Source: an uncultured Chitinophagaceae bacterium (GTDB lineage: Bacteria; Bacteroidota; Bacteroidia; Chitinophagales; Chitinophagaceae). Taken from it: DNA of 15,836 nt. The stretch is taken from the NCBI GenBank assembly GCA_937897585.1, contig CALCNY010000046.1:1-15836 (forward strand), written 5' to 3'. The notes beneath the pieces are model-generated. The model was not told the DNA's origin, ran no database searches, and saw only the letters and a program-made list of their open reading frames with translations. Positions within the stretch are counted from its first letter, which is position 1, and each line of letters starts with the position of its first letter. Positions 1-7,700 of this stretch are shown one piece after another. The position numbers and the translations under genes were made by a program.

Positions 1-1152
1 GCTTATGGTGAAGAATACTACAGTTTCGTAAACGGACAATTTACAACTCAAGGTGGAACGCACTTGGCTGCTTTCAGAGAGGGATTTGTAAAAACTATCA
101 GAGAATTTTTCAAAAAAGATTATGATGCTTCTGATATCAGGGGTAGTATTTGTGCTGCCATTTCGGTTAGAGTACAGGAGCCTGTTTTTGAAAGTCAAAC
201 AAAAACGAAATTGGGTTCTCAAACTGTATATGAGAATGGGCCAAGCATGAAAAATTTCATCGGCGATTTCTTAATGAAAGAACTCGATAATTTTTTACAT
301 CGCAACCCTTCTACGGCAGAAGCACTGAAAAAAAGAATCGAACAAAACGAAAGAGAAAGAAAAGAATTGGCTGGGATAAAAAAATTAGCCAACGAAAGAG
401 CTAAAAAAGCAAATCTTCACAATAAAAAATTACGCGATTGTAAATATCATTACAATGATGAAGCAACGGGTAAAGACAAAGAAACCATTCTCGAAAAACA
501 AAAAGAATCAACCATTTTCATCACTGAGGGTGATAGTGCCAGTGGTTCTATCACTAAGGCGAGAAGCGTAAATACACAAGCGGTTTTCAGTTTGCGTGGT
601 AAACCTTTAAACTGCTTTGGACTGACGAAGAAAGTTGTTTATGAAAATGAAGAATTCAATTTGTTACAGCACGCATTGAACATTGAAGAAGGTTATGAAG
701 GACTTCGTTACAACAATATCGTTTTTGCAACCGATGCCGATGTAGATGGTATGCATATTCGTTTATTACTGATGACATTCTTCTTGCAATTCTTTCCTGA
801 CCTTGTAAAAAATGGACATGTGTATATTTTAGAGACCCCATTGTTTAGGGTAAGAAATAAACAGGAAACAATTTATTGTTATGATGAAACGGAGAAGCAA
901 GCTGCCATGAAAAAGCTAGGCGCAAAACCAGAAATCACACGATTCAAAGGATTGGGTGAAATCAGTCCGGATGAGTTTGCACGTTTTATCAGCGTTGACA
1001 TGAAATTACAACCTGTAATCATGGAACAAGGAGAACATGTTCAGAATCTTTTGGAATATTACATGGGAAAAAATACACCTCAACGTCAGGATTTTATTAT
1101 TGAAAATCTGAAAGTTGAATTGGATTTGATAGAAGAAAATTTAAAATCATAA
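1..1152 (+). CDS. parE: DNA topoisomerase IV subunit B (ParE), 5'-truncated by the window edge
   Basis: This is the ATPase and TOPRIM subunit of topoisomerase IV, which works with ParC to decatenate and relax chromosomal DNA. The reading frame is open from base 1, so 383 C-terminal residues are visible and the N-terminal GHKL ATPase domain lies outside the window. The motif GGTHLAAFREG of the transducer domain is read at about 52-87. The TOPRIM motif EGDSASG is at 526-546 and the metal-binding ATDADVDG stretch at about 727-750. SLRGKPLNCFG follows the TOPRIM motif, and FKGLGE lies near the C-terminus. The protein lacks the long insert of some GyrB proteins, and parC lies two genes downstream, which favours ParE over GyrB. 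The stop is 10 bases before the next gene, so the three genes probably form one transcript. No frameshift is seen. The GyrB/ParE family is certain and the ParE assignment is very likely. Confidence 0.95.
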   Translation, partial: AYGEEYYSFVNGQFTTQGGTHLAAFREGFVKTIREFFKKDYDASDIRGSICAAISVRVQEPVFESQTKTKLGSQTVYENGPSMKNFIGDFLMKELDNFLHRNPSTAEALKKRIEQNERERKELAGIKKLANERAKKANLHNKKLRDCKYHYNDEATGKDKETILEKQKESTIFITEGDSASGSITKARSVNTQAVFSLRGKPLNCFGLTKKVVYENEEFNLLQHALNIEEGYEGLRYNNIVFATDADVDGMHIRLLLMTFFLQFFPDLVKNGHVYILETPLFRVRNKQETIYCYDETEKQAAMKKLGAKPEITRFKGLGEISPDEFARFISVDMKLQPVIMEQGEHVQNLLEYYMGKNTPQRQDFIIENLKVELDLIEENLKS

Positions 1153-1162
1153 TTTTTTTAAA

Positions 1163-1978
1163 ATGATTCATATAGTTTTTAACGAACCGGATGTAGCAAG
1201 ACTGAAAGAAGCGATTAGTCTTGATGAAAGCTTAACCGGAGAAGTGATGTTAATCAGAGATGATTTTGCTGTTGGGCCACTGGAAAACATTTACAGTCAT
1301 GAAGGCATTGAATTTCGTAAGCAATGGTGGGCTAGTGTTTTGGAAGGAGGTGATTATGAAAATAAAATTTCAGAACACAGCGATGATAATGATACCGCAA
1401 AATGGCTGGTAGAAAAAATGCAAGAAAATGAAAATGAAGTTATCTGGATTTGGGCTGCACAAAACAAACATGACGTAAGTGGTTATTACTGGCTACTTCC
1501 TTTCATGAAAGAATTCCAAAGCAGGGTGATGATTTTATATTTAAACAATCTTCCTTTTTTCAACGAGAAAGGAAATATATTTTATCCAACATGGTTGTCA
1601 GAAATTCCAGCAAAAGAATTTTTAAAAGCTAAAAAATTAGCAAGAGAAATTACTTTAAGTGAATTTGAAGTTGACCCTGATGAATGGACAAAAATATGTG
1701 CTGAAAACAAGGGCGTAAGATTACTGGAAGGAGGGAAGAAGCTTATTCAGCATGATTATGAATATTATGATTCAGAATTAAAAAAGTTCATCATGCCTGA
1801 TTGGCAAAAAGCGAGTAAGATCATTCACAATTTTTTGTCTAAATCTAAGCAAACTACCGGAGATGCATACTTGTTATGGAGATTGAAAGTGATGATTGCG
1901 ATGGATCAGTTTGATGTGCAAGGTAAAGTTACCAATATGAAAGACTTTGAAATTAAATATCGTACCAAAGCTGAATAA
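1163..1978 (+). CDS. DUF1835/DUF3658-type protein of unknown function between parE and parC
   Basis: The product is a soluble 271-residue protein with no signal peptide or membrane segment. It opens with MIHIVFNEPDVARLKEAI and then a stretch with VMLIRDDFAVGPL, which fits my memory of the DUF1835 domain (about residues 1-125). The C-terminal part, from about residue 160, has a W-x(4)-EN-x-G-x-R-L-L pattern and ends with GDAYLLWRLKVMI, which resembles DUF3658, a common partner of DUF1835. No catalytic motif that I can name is present. The start ATG lies 10 bases after the parE stop, and the gene ends 20 bases before parC, so it is almost certainly co-transcribed with topoisomerase IV. Its role is unknown. 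Location alone suggests a link to topoisomerase function or simple co-expression. Domain names are from memory and were not searched. Confidence 0.88.
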   Translation: MIHIVFNEPDVARLKEAISLDESLTGEVMLIRDDFAVGPLENIYSHEGIEFRKQWWASVLEGGDYENKISEHSDDNDTAKWLVEKMQENENEVIWIWAAQNKHDVSGYYWLLPFMKEFQSRVMILYLNNLPFFNEKGNIFYPTWLSEIPAKEFLKAKKLAREITLSEFEVDPDEWTKICAENKGVRLLEGGKKLIQHDYEYYDSELKKFIMPDWQKASKIIHNFLSKSKQTTGDAYLLWRLKVMIAMDQFDVQGKVTNMKDFEIKYRTKAE

Positions 1979-1998
1979 AAAAGAATACTTAGAAATTA

Positions 1999-4515
1999 AT
2001 GGCTACAAAGAAAACAAAAGAAGAATATACGCATAGCGACAAAGGCGTTAGCGGTCAGTATAAAACATGGTTTTTGGATTACGCCAGTTATGTAATCTTG
2101 GAAAGAGCTGTGCCTGCTGTTGAAGATGGTTTGAAACCAGTGCAACGCAGGATTTTGCATGCCATGAAAGAAATGGATGATGGCCGTTACAACAAAGTCG
2201 CCAACATTATTGGACAAAGCATGCAGTATCACCCACATGGAGATGCTAGTATAGGAGATGCGATTGTTAATCTCGGACAAAAAGATTTATTGATTGACAC
2301 TCAAGGTAACTGGGGTGATGTGCGTACAGGAGATGATGCGGCTGCGCCAAGATATATCGAAGCTCGCTTGAGCAAGTTTGCTTTGGAAGTAGCTTTCAAT
2401 GCAAAGACAACAAACTGGCAATTGAGTTACGATGGTCGTAAAAACGAACCCGTAACCTTGCCGATGAAATTTCCATTGTTATTGGCTCAAGGTGCTGAAG
2501 GTATTGCAGTTGGATTGGCCACTAAAATATTGCCTCATAATTTTTGTGAACTGATTGAAGCTTCTATAAAAGCATTGCGCGGTCGTAAGTTTGAAATTTT
2601 CCCTGATTTCCAAACAGGCGGCACCATGGATGCCAGCAATTACAACGATGGCAAAAGAGGAGGAAAAGTAAGAGTAAGAGCTACTATAGAAGAGCAAGAC
2701 AAAAAAACATTGGTCATTAGAAGTGTTCCCTTCGGCGTTACAACTACTCAATTGATGGAGAGTATTGTAAAAGCTAATGACCAAGGAAAGATTAAGATTA
2801 AAAAAGTAATGGATCATACTGCAGCCGATGTCGAAATCATCATTGAACTAGCCGCAGGTATTTCACCAGATATCACCATTGATGCTTTATATGCATTCAC
2901 AGATTGTGAAGTGAGCATTTCTCCTAATGCCTGCGTGATTGTTGAGCAGAAACCTCAATTTCTAACAGTCACCGAATTATTGAAAATTTCTGCCGAGAAT
3001 ACAAAAGAACTTTTAAAAAGAGAGTTGGAAATCAAATTGGCAGAGCTTCAGGAAAAATGGCATTACACTTCACTTGAGAAAATATTCTTCGAAGAAAAAA
3101 TTTACAAGGAACTCGAAAAGAAACATGAAACCTGGGATAAAGTTATTCTGGCAATTGACAAAGCTTTTGAACCTTTCAAAAAGAAATTAAAAAGAGAAAT
3201 TACCAGAGAAGATATTTTAAAACTCACTGAAAAGCCTGTACGAAGAATATACAGATTGGATATTGATGAGTTGAATGATCAAATCAAAGGACTTGAAGCT
3301 GAAATCAAACAAGTAAAACATGATTTGGAAAACTTGGTAGATTATGCAGTAGCTTATTATGAGAATCTGTTGAAGAAGTATGGAAAAGGCAGAGAGCGCA
3401 AAACTGAAATCAAATTATTTGATACCATTCAGGCAAAATCTGTAGCTATCGCCAATACTAAGTTATATGCCAATTTTGCTGATGGCTTTATAGGTACTTC
3501 GTTGAAGAAAGATGAATTTGTTTTAGAATGCAGCGACCTAGATGATATTATTGCGTTTACCAAAGGCGGTACTATGAAAGTAGTTCGTGTGGCAGATAAA
3601 GTATTTATCGGTAAAGACATTTTGCATGTAGCACTGTTTCAAAAAAATGACGAGCGTACTACTTACAATATGATTTACTTAGATGGAAAAACAGGTGTGA
3701 GTTTCGCCAAGCGTTTCAATGTAACTGGAATTACAAGGGAAAAAGAATATGATTTAACCAAAGGCTCAGAGAGAAGCAAGGTTCATTATTTTTCGGCTAA
3801 CCCTAACGGTGAGGCTGAACAAGTGAAAATTACTTTGAGTCCAAATTGCTCCGCTCGCAACAAAGAGCTCGATTTCTATTTTGAAGAACTGGAGATTAAA
3901 GGAAGAAGCAGTATGGGTAATACAGTTACCAAGTATCCAGTAAAATCTGTGAAATTTAAAGAAGCCGGCAAATCAACTTTAAGTGCTAAGAAAATGTGGT
4001 TTGATGATAAGTTTGGCAGATTGAATACAGAAGAAAAAGGTGATTATTTAGGCATGTTTGATGCAGAAGATAGAATACTTGTTATATACAATGATGGCAA
4101 TTACGAAATAACAGACCAAGAATTGACGCAGCGTTTTGATCCGGAGAAAGTGTTGTTGATTGAAAAATATGGTGCCGAAAAAATCATTTCCGCAGTTTAT
4201 TTAGACAATGAAAAATTGCAATTCAATATCAAACGATTTAAAATAGAAACCACTACGCTAAATTCTAAATTCTTTTTTATTAAAGAAGGGAAAGAAAATT
4301 ATCTTGAAGCCGTTTCTACATCAGCTTCTCCAATACTAAAAGTTCAAACTGGTCGTGGGCAACAAATCAATGTGAAGAAATTCAAAGTTGCGGATTTGGT
4401 TGAAGTTATGGGTTGGAAGGCTGTTGGCGCTAAATTAACCGACTTTTCAAAATCAGTTGAAATGGAGTGGGAGGAGAAGAAGGAGAAAGGGGATAATCAG
4501 GGGGAGTTGTTTTGA
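1999..4515 (+). CDS. parC: DNA topoisomerase IV subunit A (ParC)
   Basis: The product is the 838-residue DNA cleavage and religation subunit of topoisomerase IV. The winged-helix part holds VEDGLKPVQRRIL at about residues 41-53, HPHGDASIGD at 78-87 and APRYIEARL, in which Tyr119 is the predicted active-site tyrosine that bonds to DNA. A tower and coiled-coil region (about 320-450) is rich in Glu and Lys. The C-terminal beta-pinwheel region (about 480-800) has FTKGGTMKVV-type blades. No GyrA-box of the QRRGGKG type is visible, which fits ParC and not GyrA. The protein ends in a charged tail. At the position matching E. coli GyrA Ser83 there is Ala83, followed by Ser84, and Asp87 is kept; I recall this GDAS arrangement as usual for Bacteroidota ParC. 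The gene is the last of the parE cluster and converges on the ABC-F gene. Confidence 0.96.
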   Translation: MATKKTKEEYTHSDKGVSGQYKTWFLDYASYVILERAVPAVEDGLKPVQRRILHAMKEMDDGRYNKVANIIGQSMQYHPHGDASIGDAIVNLGQKDLLIDTQGNWGDVRTGDDAAAPRYIEARLSKFALEVAFNAKTTNWQLSYDGRKNEPVTLPMKFPLLLAQGAEGIAVGLATKILPHNFCELIEASIKALRGRKFEIFPDFQTGGTMDASNYNDGKRGGKVRVRATIEEQDKKTLVIRSVPFGVTTTQLMESIVKANDQGKIKIKKVMDHTAADVEIIIELAAGISPDITIDALYAFTDCEVSISPNACVIVEQKPQFLTVTELLKISAENTKELLKRELEIKLAELQEKWHYTSLEKIFFEEKIYKELEKKHETWDKVILAIDKAFEPFKKKLKREITREDILKLTEKPVRRIYRLDIDELNDQIKGLEAEIKQVKHDLENLVDYAVAYYENLLKKYGKGRERKTEIKLFDTIQAKSVAIANTKLYANFADGFIGTSLKKDEFVLECSDLDDIIAFTKGGTMKVVRVADKVFIGKDILHVALFQKNDERTTYNMIYLDGKTGVSFAKRFNVTGITREKEYDLTKGSERSKVHYFSANPNGEAEQVKITLSPNCSARNKELDFYFEELEIKGRSSMGNTVTKYPVKSVKFKEAGKSTLSAKKMWFDDKFGRLNTEEKGDYLGMFDAEDRILVIYNDGNYEITDQELTQRFDPEKVLLIEKYGAEKIISAVYLDNEKLQFNIKRFKIETTTLNSKFFFIKEGKENYLEAVSTSASPILKVQTGRGQQINVKKFKVADLVEVMGWKAVGAKLTDFSKSVEMEWEEKKEKGDNQGELF

Positions 4516-4567
4516 TAAAAGGTTCCGAAGGTTCAAAAGGTTTAATTAGTTCAAAAGGTTCTTTCTC

Positions 4568-4672
4568 AGCAATGTCTCCTGCAAGGGACGTTGCGTATGC
4601 AGATATATTTTTTGCCACGAAGACACTAAGACACAAAGATTCACAATGAAACCAAAATGTTTTTGATCTGTT
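4568..4672. repeat. Direct repeat copy 1 (~105 bp) with hairpin
   Basis: The unit starts AGCAATGTCTCCTG and runs on through GGGACGTTGCGTAT, TTTTTTGCCAC, GACACAAAGATTCACAA and TTTGATCTGTT. All these blocks recur in the same order in the copy at 4839-4948. Its first 26 bases (4569-4594) can fold as a stem of GCAATGTCTC with GGGACGTTGC. Two positions pair only as G-U, so the fold works in RNA of this strand and not on the other. Confidence 0.8.
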
Positions 4673-4763
4673 GTTCTTTTAATCCAGTTGAATAAAATGG
4701 ACGAATTGTATTACTTAATTCCACACTAAAAAATTCGTGAATTCGTGGCTATCTATCACGAAA

Positions 4764-4778
4764 CGTTCCGAAGGAACG
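4764..4778. repeat. Perfect palindrome CGTTCC-GAA-GGAACG
   Basis: Six-base arms are separated by three bases. The same GTTCC-NNN-GGAAC core occurs again 50 bases downstream with other flanks and another loop, so this is a small repeat family and not a chance single hairpin. There is no T-run behind it, so it is not a standard intrinsic terminator. Confidence 0.7.
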
Positions 4779-4813
4779 AAATTAAACTATTAACATTTCG
4801 GGCTAAAAACAAG

Positions 4814-4830
4814 ATGTTCCTATGGAACAT
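4814..4830. repeat. Perfect palindrome ATGTTCC-TAT-GGAACAT
   Basis: Seven-base arms are separated by TAT. The core GTTCC-NNN-GGAAC is shared with the palindrome at 4764-4778, while the outermost base pairs differ in a compensated way (A-T/T-A here, C-G there). Confidence 0.7.
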
Positions 4831-4838
4831 TACTTCTA

Positions 4839-4948
4839 AGCAATGTCTCCTGAAAGGGACGTTGCGTATTGTAAAGATTTGTTTTTTGCCACTAAAACAC
4901 CAGGACACAAAGATTCACAAAGAAAACATAACAGCTCTTTGATCTGTT
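4839..4948. repeat. Direct repeat copy 2 (~110 bp) with hairpin
   Basis: This copy matches the copy at 4568-4672 in block order and orientation, with most changes in the A/T-rich stretches between blocks. The hairpin part (4840-4865) differs from copy 1 at one loop base (CTGAAA against CTGCAA) while the stem is identical. That is consistent with selection on the stem or with recent duplication. The two copies are 271 bases apart, start to start. Confidence 0.8.
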
Positions 4949-4949
4949 A
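4918..4949 (-). terminator. Weak candidate terminator for the ABC-F gene
   Basis: Read on the minus strand, TAACAG (4949-4944) pairs with CTGTTA (4934-4929) over a 9-base loop, followed by the T-rich tail TGTTTTCTTTG. It lies about 25 bases after the ABC-F stop. The stem is only six pairs and it overlaps the repeat copy, so it may not act as a terminator. Confidence 0.3.
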
Positions 4950-4973
4950 ACCTTTTGAACTTATTGAACCTCT

Positions 4974-6920
4974 TTAACTAGGTGAGCTCTCCATCTCCAT
5001 AATCTGCTCAAATACCTTTTCATATTCAGCATTAGCGGCATTCAGCTCTTCAACTGATTTTTTGTATTCCGATTCAGCGGTAAGGAATTTAGATTTGTCG
5101 CCATAAACTGCTGGATCAGCCAATTTATTTTCGAGCGTGTTTTTGTTAGTATTCAAAACGGCCAACTTTTCTTCAAGTTGCTTAAATCTGTTTTTTAATT
5201 TTTGCAACTCCTTTTTTGCATCATTTGAAATAATTTTTTCAGGAGCTTTTTCAACTTTTACTTCAACCTTTTCCACTTTTGGAGCAGCTGCTTGAAGTTT
5301 TTTAGCATCCGCTTCAGCTTTTTCCCTACGTTCTTTCCAATCTTCCCATTCTGCATAACTGCCTTTGAATTCACGGATTTGATGGTTGTCGATTTCCCAG
5401 ATTTTATTGGCGATTCTGCTGATGAAATAACGATCGTGACTTACCAGAATCAAACTACCTTCATATTTATTTAAAGCTTCCACCAATAAATCCACAGAAT
5501 GAATATCCAAGTGGTTTGTAGGCTCATCCAGCATTAAGAAATTGGCTTTACTCGCAATTACTTTAGCCAAAGCCACACGAGCTTTCTCACCTCCGCTTAA
5601 TACTTTAATTTTCTTTTCAACGGCATCACCACTAAAAAGAAAAGAACCTAATAACGCTCTCAATTCCAAATCATTCTTGCCACTGCGCGCGTCTTTCATT
5701 TCTTCTAAAATATCATTGCTCATGTTCAACGCTTCCAGTTGATGCTGCGCATAAAACGATTCCATTACATTGTGTCCCCATTCGCGTTCCCCTTCAAAAG
5801 TTTCTGCACCGGCAATGATTCTTAACAAAGTCGATTTACCCTTACCGTTAGCTCCAATCAAAGCGATTTTGTCACCACGGTCGATTTCAGCTCCGGTATT
5901 TTTTACGATTTCAACATCTTTAAAACGTTTGCTAATGTGCTTTAATGTACAAATAATTTTTCCGGGTTGCCTTTCCACTGCAAAGTTGATACGCATGTTA
6001 GGACGTTCGATTTCTACGTCTTCGATTCTGTCTAATTTGTCGAGTCTTTTTACAATACTTTGTGCCTGTGCGGCCTTGCTGGCTTTGGCTTTAAATCTTT
6101 CTACGAATCTTTCCTGCTGACGAATATAATCCTGTTGATTTTCAAAAGCTTTTTTCTGCATGTCAATTCTTACTTCTTTTTCTCTTTCATAGTAAGAATA
6201 ATTACCTGAATAGATATGCAGTTGTTGTTGGTATAATTCTACAATCTTTGTCGTCATTCTGTCTAGGAAAAAACGATCATGAGATACGATTACCACCGAA
6301 CCTTGGTAATGAGCAAGATATTTTTCGAGCCATTCGATACTGGGTAAATCCAAGTGATTCGTAGGTTCATCCAATAGCAATACATCAGGATGTTGTAAAA
6401 TCATTTTTGCGAGCAACACTCTCATTCTCCAACCTCCACTAAAATTTTTGTACGGTTTGTGAAGTTCAGCATTAGTAAAACCCAATCCTTGTAAAATCTC
6501 TTCGGTTCTGTGATGAATACTATAGCCGTCCAAAACATCCATTTCATGGAGCAATTCAGCATAATCATTGGCCAGTTTTTCGTCACCGGTTTTGGCGAGT
6601 TCTTCTCCCATGATTTCGAGTTCCTTTTCAAGTTCTTTAACTCTCACAAAGGCGCCTAAAGCCACTTCAAGAATAGAATCTTCGGTATCAAAACCCAATA
6701 AGTCCTGATGTAAAAAACCGATTGTCGTTTCTCTTCCTTTTTCTACGGTACCTTTTGCAGGAGTGTATTGGCCCGTAAGTACTTTCAATAATGTTGATTT
6801 GCCGGTACCATTGTATCCGATGAGTCCAATTCTTTCATTGGGTTGTATGTGCCAAGTAGCATCTTCCACTATTGTTCTGGCACCAAATTCGAAGGTCACA
6901 TTTTGTAATCCAAGCAGCAT
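4974..6920 (-). CDS. ABC-F family ATP-binding cassette protein (duplicated ATPase, no membrane domain)
   Basis: The product is a 648-residue soluble protein with two ABC ATPase domains in one chain, typical of ABC-F proteins that act on ribosomes. Domain 1 has Walker A GYNGTGKST (35-43), signature SGGWR (161-165), Walker B LLLDEPTNHLD (181-191) and the H-loop SHDR (213-216). Domain 2 has Walker A GANGKGKST (356-364), signature SGGEK (442-446), FLMLDEPTNHLD (461-472) and SHDR (494-497). A charged inter-domain linker (about 225-315) corresponds to the tRNA-contacting segment of the family. The C-terminus (about 525-640) is a Lys/Glu-rich linker and predicted coiled coil, as in Uup-like members. 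No transmembrane segment is present, so it is not a transporter. The ATG at 6920 is 17 bases from a good -7 element. Which ABC-F subfamily it belongs to, and whether it affects antibiotic tolerance, cannot be told from the sequence alone. Confidence 0.94.
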   Translation of the reverse strand: MLLGLQNVTFEFGARTIVEDATWHIQPNERIGLIGYNGTGKSTLLKVLTGQYTPAKGTVEKGRETTIGFLHQDLLGFDTEDSILEVALGAFVRVKELEKELEIMGEELAKTGDEKLANDYAELLHEMDVLDGYSIHHRTEEILQGLGFTNAELHKPYKNFSGGWRMRVLLAKMILQHPDVLLLDEPTNHLDLPSIEWLEKYLAHYQGSVVIVSHDRFFLDRMTTKIVELYQQQLHIYSGNYSYYEREKEVRIDMQKKAFENQQDYIRQQERFVERFKAKASKAAQAQSIVKRLDKLDRIEDVEIERPNMRINFAVERQPGKIICTLKHISKRFKDVEIVKNTGAEIDRGDKIALIGANGKGKSTLLRIIAGAETFEGEREWGHNVMESFYAQHQLEALNMSNDILEEMKDARSGKNDLELRALLGSFLFSGDAVEKKIKVLSGGEKARVALAKVIASKANFLMLDEPTNHLDIHSVDLLVEALNKYEGSLILVSHDRYFISRIANKIWEIDNHQIREFKGSYAEWEDWKERREKAEADAKKLQAAAPKVEKVEVKVEKAPEKIISNDAKKELQKLKNRFKQLEEKLAVLNTNKNTLENKLADPAVYGDKSKFLTAESEYKKSVEELNAANAEYEKVFEQIMEMESSPS

Positions 6921-6937
6921 TTTTGTCGTTTGAGGTG

Positions 6938-6945
6938 CAAAAATA
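6938..6945 (-). promoter_or_regulatory. Bacteroidota-type -7 element for the ABC-F gene
   Basis: On the minus strand the sequence is TATTTTTG, an exact match to TAnnTTTG, ending 17 bases before the ABC-F ATG. No TTTG or TTG is found at the expected -33 distance, so this rests on the -7 match and position only. Confidence 0.5.
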
Positions 6946-7031
6946 ACTGATATCGCTTTTGTTTGTAGATATAATTTTATAATTCAAAACTCTTATTTTA
7001 AGATTTAAACATTAAGCAACATTAATTGTTA

Positions 7032-7039
7032 TAAATTTG
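7032..7039 (+). promoter_or_regulatory. Bacteroidota-type -7 element for the DUF3347/receptor unit
   Basis: TAAATTTG matches TAnnTTTG exactly and ends 19 bases before the ATG at 7059. A clear -33 TTTG is not visible at 17-23 bases upstream. It is divergent from the ABC-F element, and the two -7 sites are 86 bases apart. Confidence 0.55.
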
Positions 7040-7058
7040 CGCTCTTAATTTTTCCAAC

Positions 7059-7670
7059 ATGAACAAAAAATGGTTTTTAATTATCATAATTGTTGTATTG
7101 GTCTGTTTTTACTGGTTTTTTGTAAGAAATAATCACAAACAAGAGCAACCAAAAGAACAACCGATAACACTACAAAAACATTCTCCAGCTTTCAACGACA
7201 ACATAAACAAAGTAGTGAATGGCTATCTTTCCTTAAAAGATGCATTTATAGAAGCCGACACTTTTCAAATTAAATCAAAAACTAAGGATTTTATTAATTC
7301 GGTAAATCAAATTGATACATCAGAAATCAAAAAAGATACCGCTGCTGTTTACGAAACAATTATGGCTACCATATCAGATGTTCGTTCTAATGCTGAATCT
7401 ATTTTAAATCAGACAGACATTACTGAAATGAGAAGAGATTTCAGCAGTTTGACTGAAATGTTATTCCCGGTTTTTTTCAATGCAATTAAATATGAAGGTC
7501 CAACTTTGTATTTGCAGAATTGCCCAATGGCATTCAATGATACTGAGCCTGCTAATTGGATCAGTAAAACAAAAGAAATTATGAATCCATACATGGGAAA
7601 AAAACATCCAAAGTATCAATCAGGCATGCTCAATTGCGGAGAAACAATTGATACTATAAAAGCTAAATAA
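7059..7670 (+). CDS. Membrane-anchored DUF3347-type protein
   Basis: The product is a 203-residue protein with one N-terminal hydrophobic helix (about residues 5-22, rich in Ile/Val/Phe). After a charged linker, residues 42-200 would lie in the periplasm or outside the inner membrane. This part resembles the DUF3347 family: an INKVVNGYLSLKDAFIEADT start, a helical middle, then LYLQNCPMAFND (about 150-161), ANWISKTKEIMNPYMG and GMLNCGETI (189-197). The two Cys-containing motifs, NCPMA (Cys155, Met157) and MLNCGE (Met190, Cys193), are the family's hallmark as I remember it and look suited to binding a soft metal such as copper. Many DUF3347 proteins sit near metal-efflux genes; that is family knowledge, and metal binding is not shown here. 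The gene ends 30 bases before the TonB-receptor start in the same direction, so co-transcription is likely. Confidence 0.82.
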   Translation: MNKKWFLIIIIVVLVCFYWFFVRNNHKQEQPKEQPITLQKHSPAFNDNINKVVNGYLSLKDAFIEADTFQIKSKTKDFINSVNQIDTSEIKKDTAAVYETIMATISDVRSNAESILNQTDITEMRRDFSSLTEMLFPVFFNAIKYEGPTLYLQNCPMAFNDTEPANWISKTKEIMNPYMGKKHPKYQSGMLNCGETIDTIKAK

Positions 7671-7700
7671 CCACTAATTAATTTCTATAAAAAGCACAAA

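Larger units (their letters stand above)
4548..4961. repeat. 13-bp inverted pair bounding the repeat mosaic
   Basis: AGTTCAAAAGGTT at 4548-4560 is found exactly inverted as AACCTTTTGAACT at 4949-4961, enclosing both ~105-110 bp direct copies. On the left it is part of a loose 9-mer tandem (GGTTCCGAA, GGTTCAAAA, then a diverged stretch and GTTCAAAA). It could be the ends of a small non-autonomous element, but no target duplication or coding capacity is seen, so this is uncertain. Confidence 0.45.
4516..4973. other. 458-bp gene-free repeat mosaic between convergent parC and ABC-F genes
   Basis: No credible gene lies here. The segment holds two direct copies of a ~105-110 bp unit, two short perfect palindromes, and GGTTCAAAA-like 9-mers at the left end that reappear inverted at the right end. 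An ATTCGTGAATTCGTGGC stretch (about 4733-4749) reads in the opposite sense to the GCCACGAAGACAC stretches of the direct repeats. No clear terminator with a T-run follows parC. The pieces look like dispersed intergenic repeats that collect between convergent genes in Bacteroidota genomes; this is an inference from one locus. Confidence 0.8.

Noticed and set aside
4430..4636. 68-codon minus-strand reading frame at the parC end
   Set aside because: It overlaps the coding 3' end of parC and the repeats; its composition reflects the GGAG-rich parC tail read backwards.
4745..4942. 65-codon + strand reading frame in the repeat mosaic
   Set aside because: It runs across a palindrome and most of direct repeat copy 2, has no protein-like domain, and the equivalent part of copy 1 is not open in the same way.
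4568..4948. Possible CRISPR array
   Set aside because: There are only two long, imperfect copies 271 bases apart, without regular spacers or cas genes.
4974..6920. ABC transporter ATPase or a named antibiotic-resistance ABC-F
   Set aside because: There is no membrane domain or permease gene, and subfamily placement needs a phylogeny; a resistance role cannot be read from the motifs.
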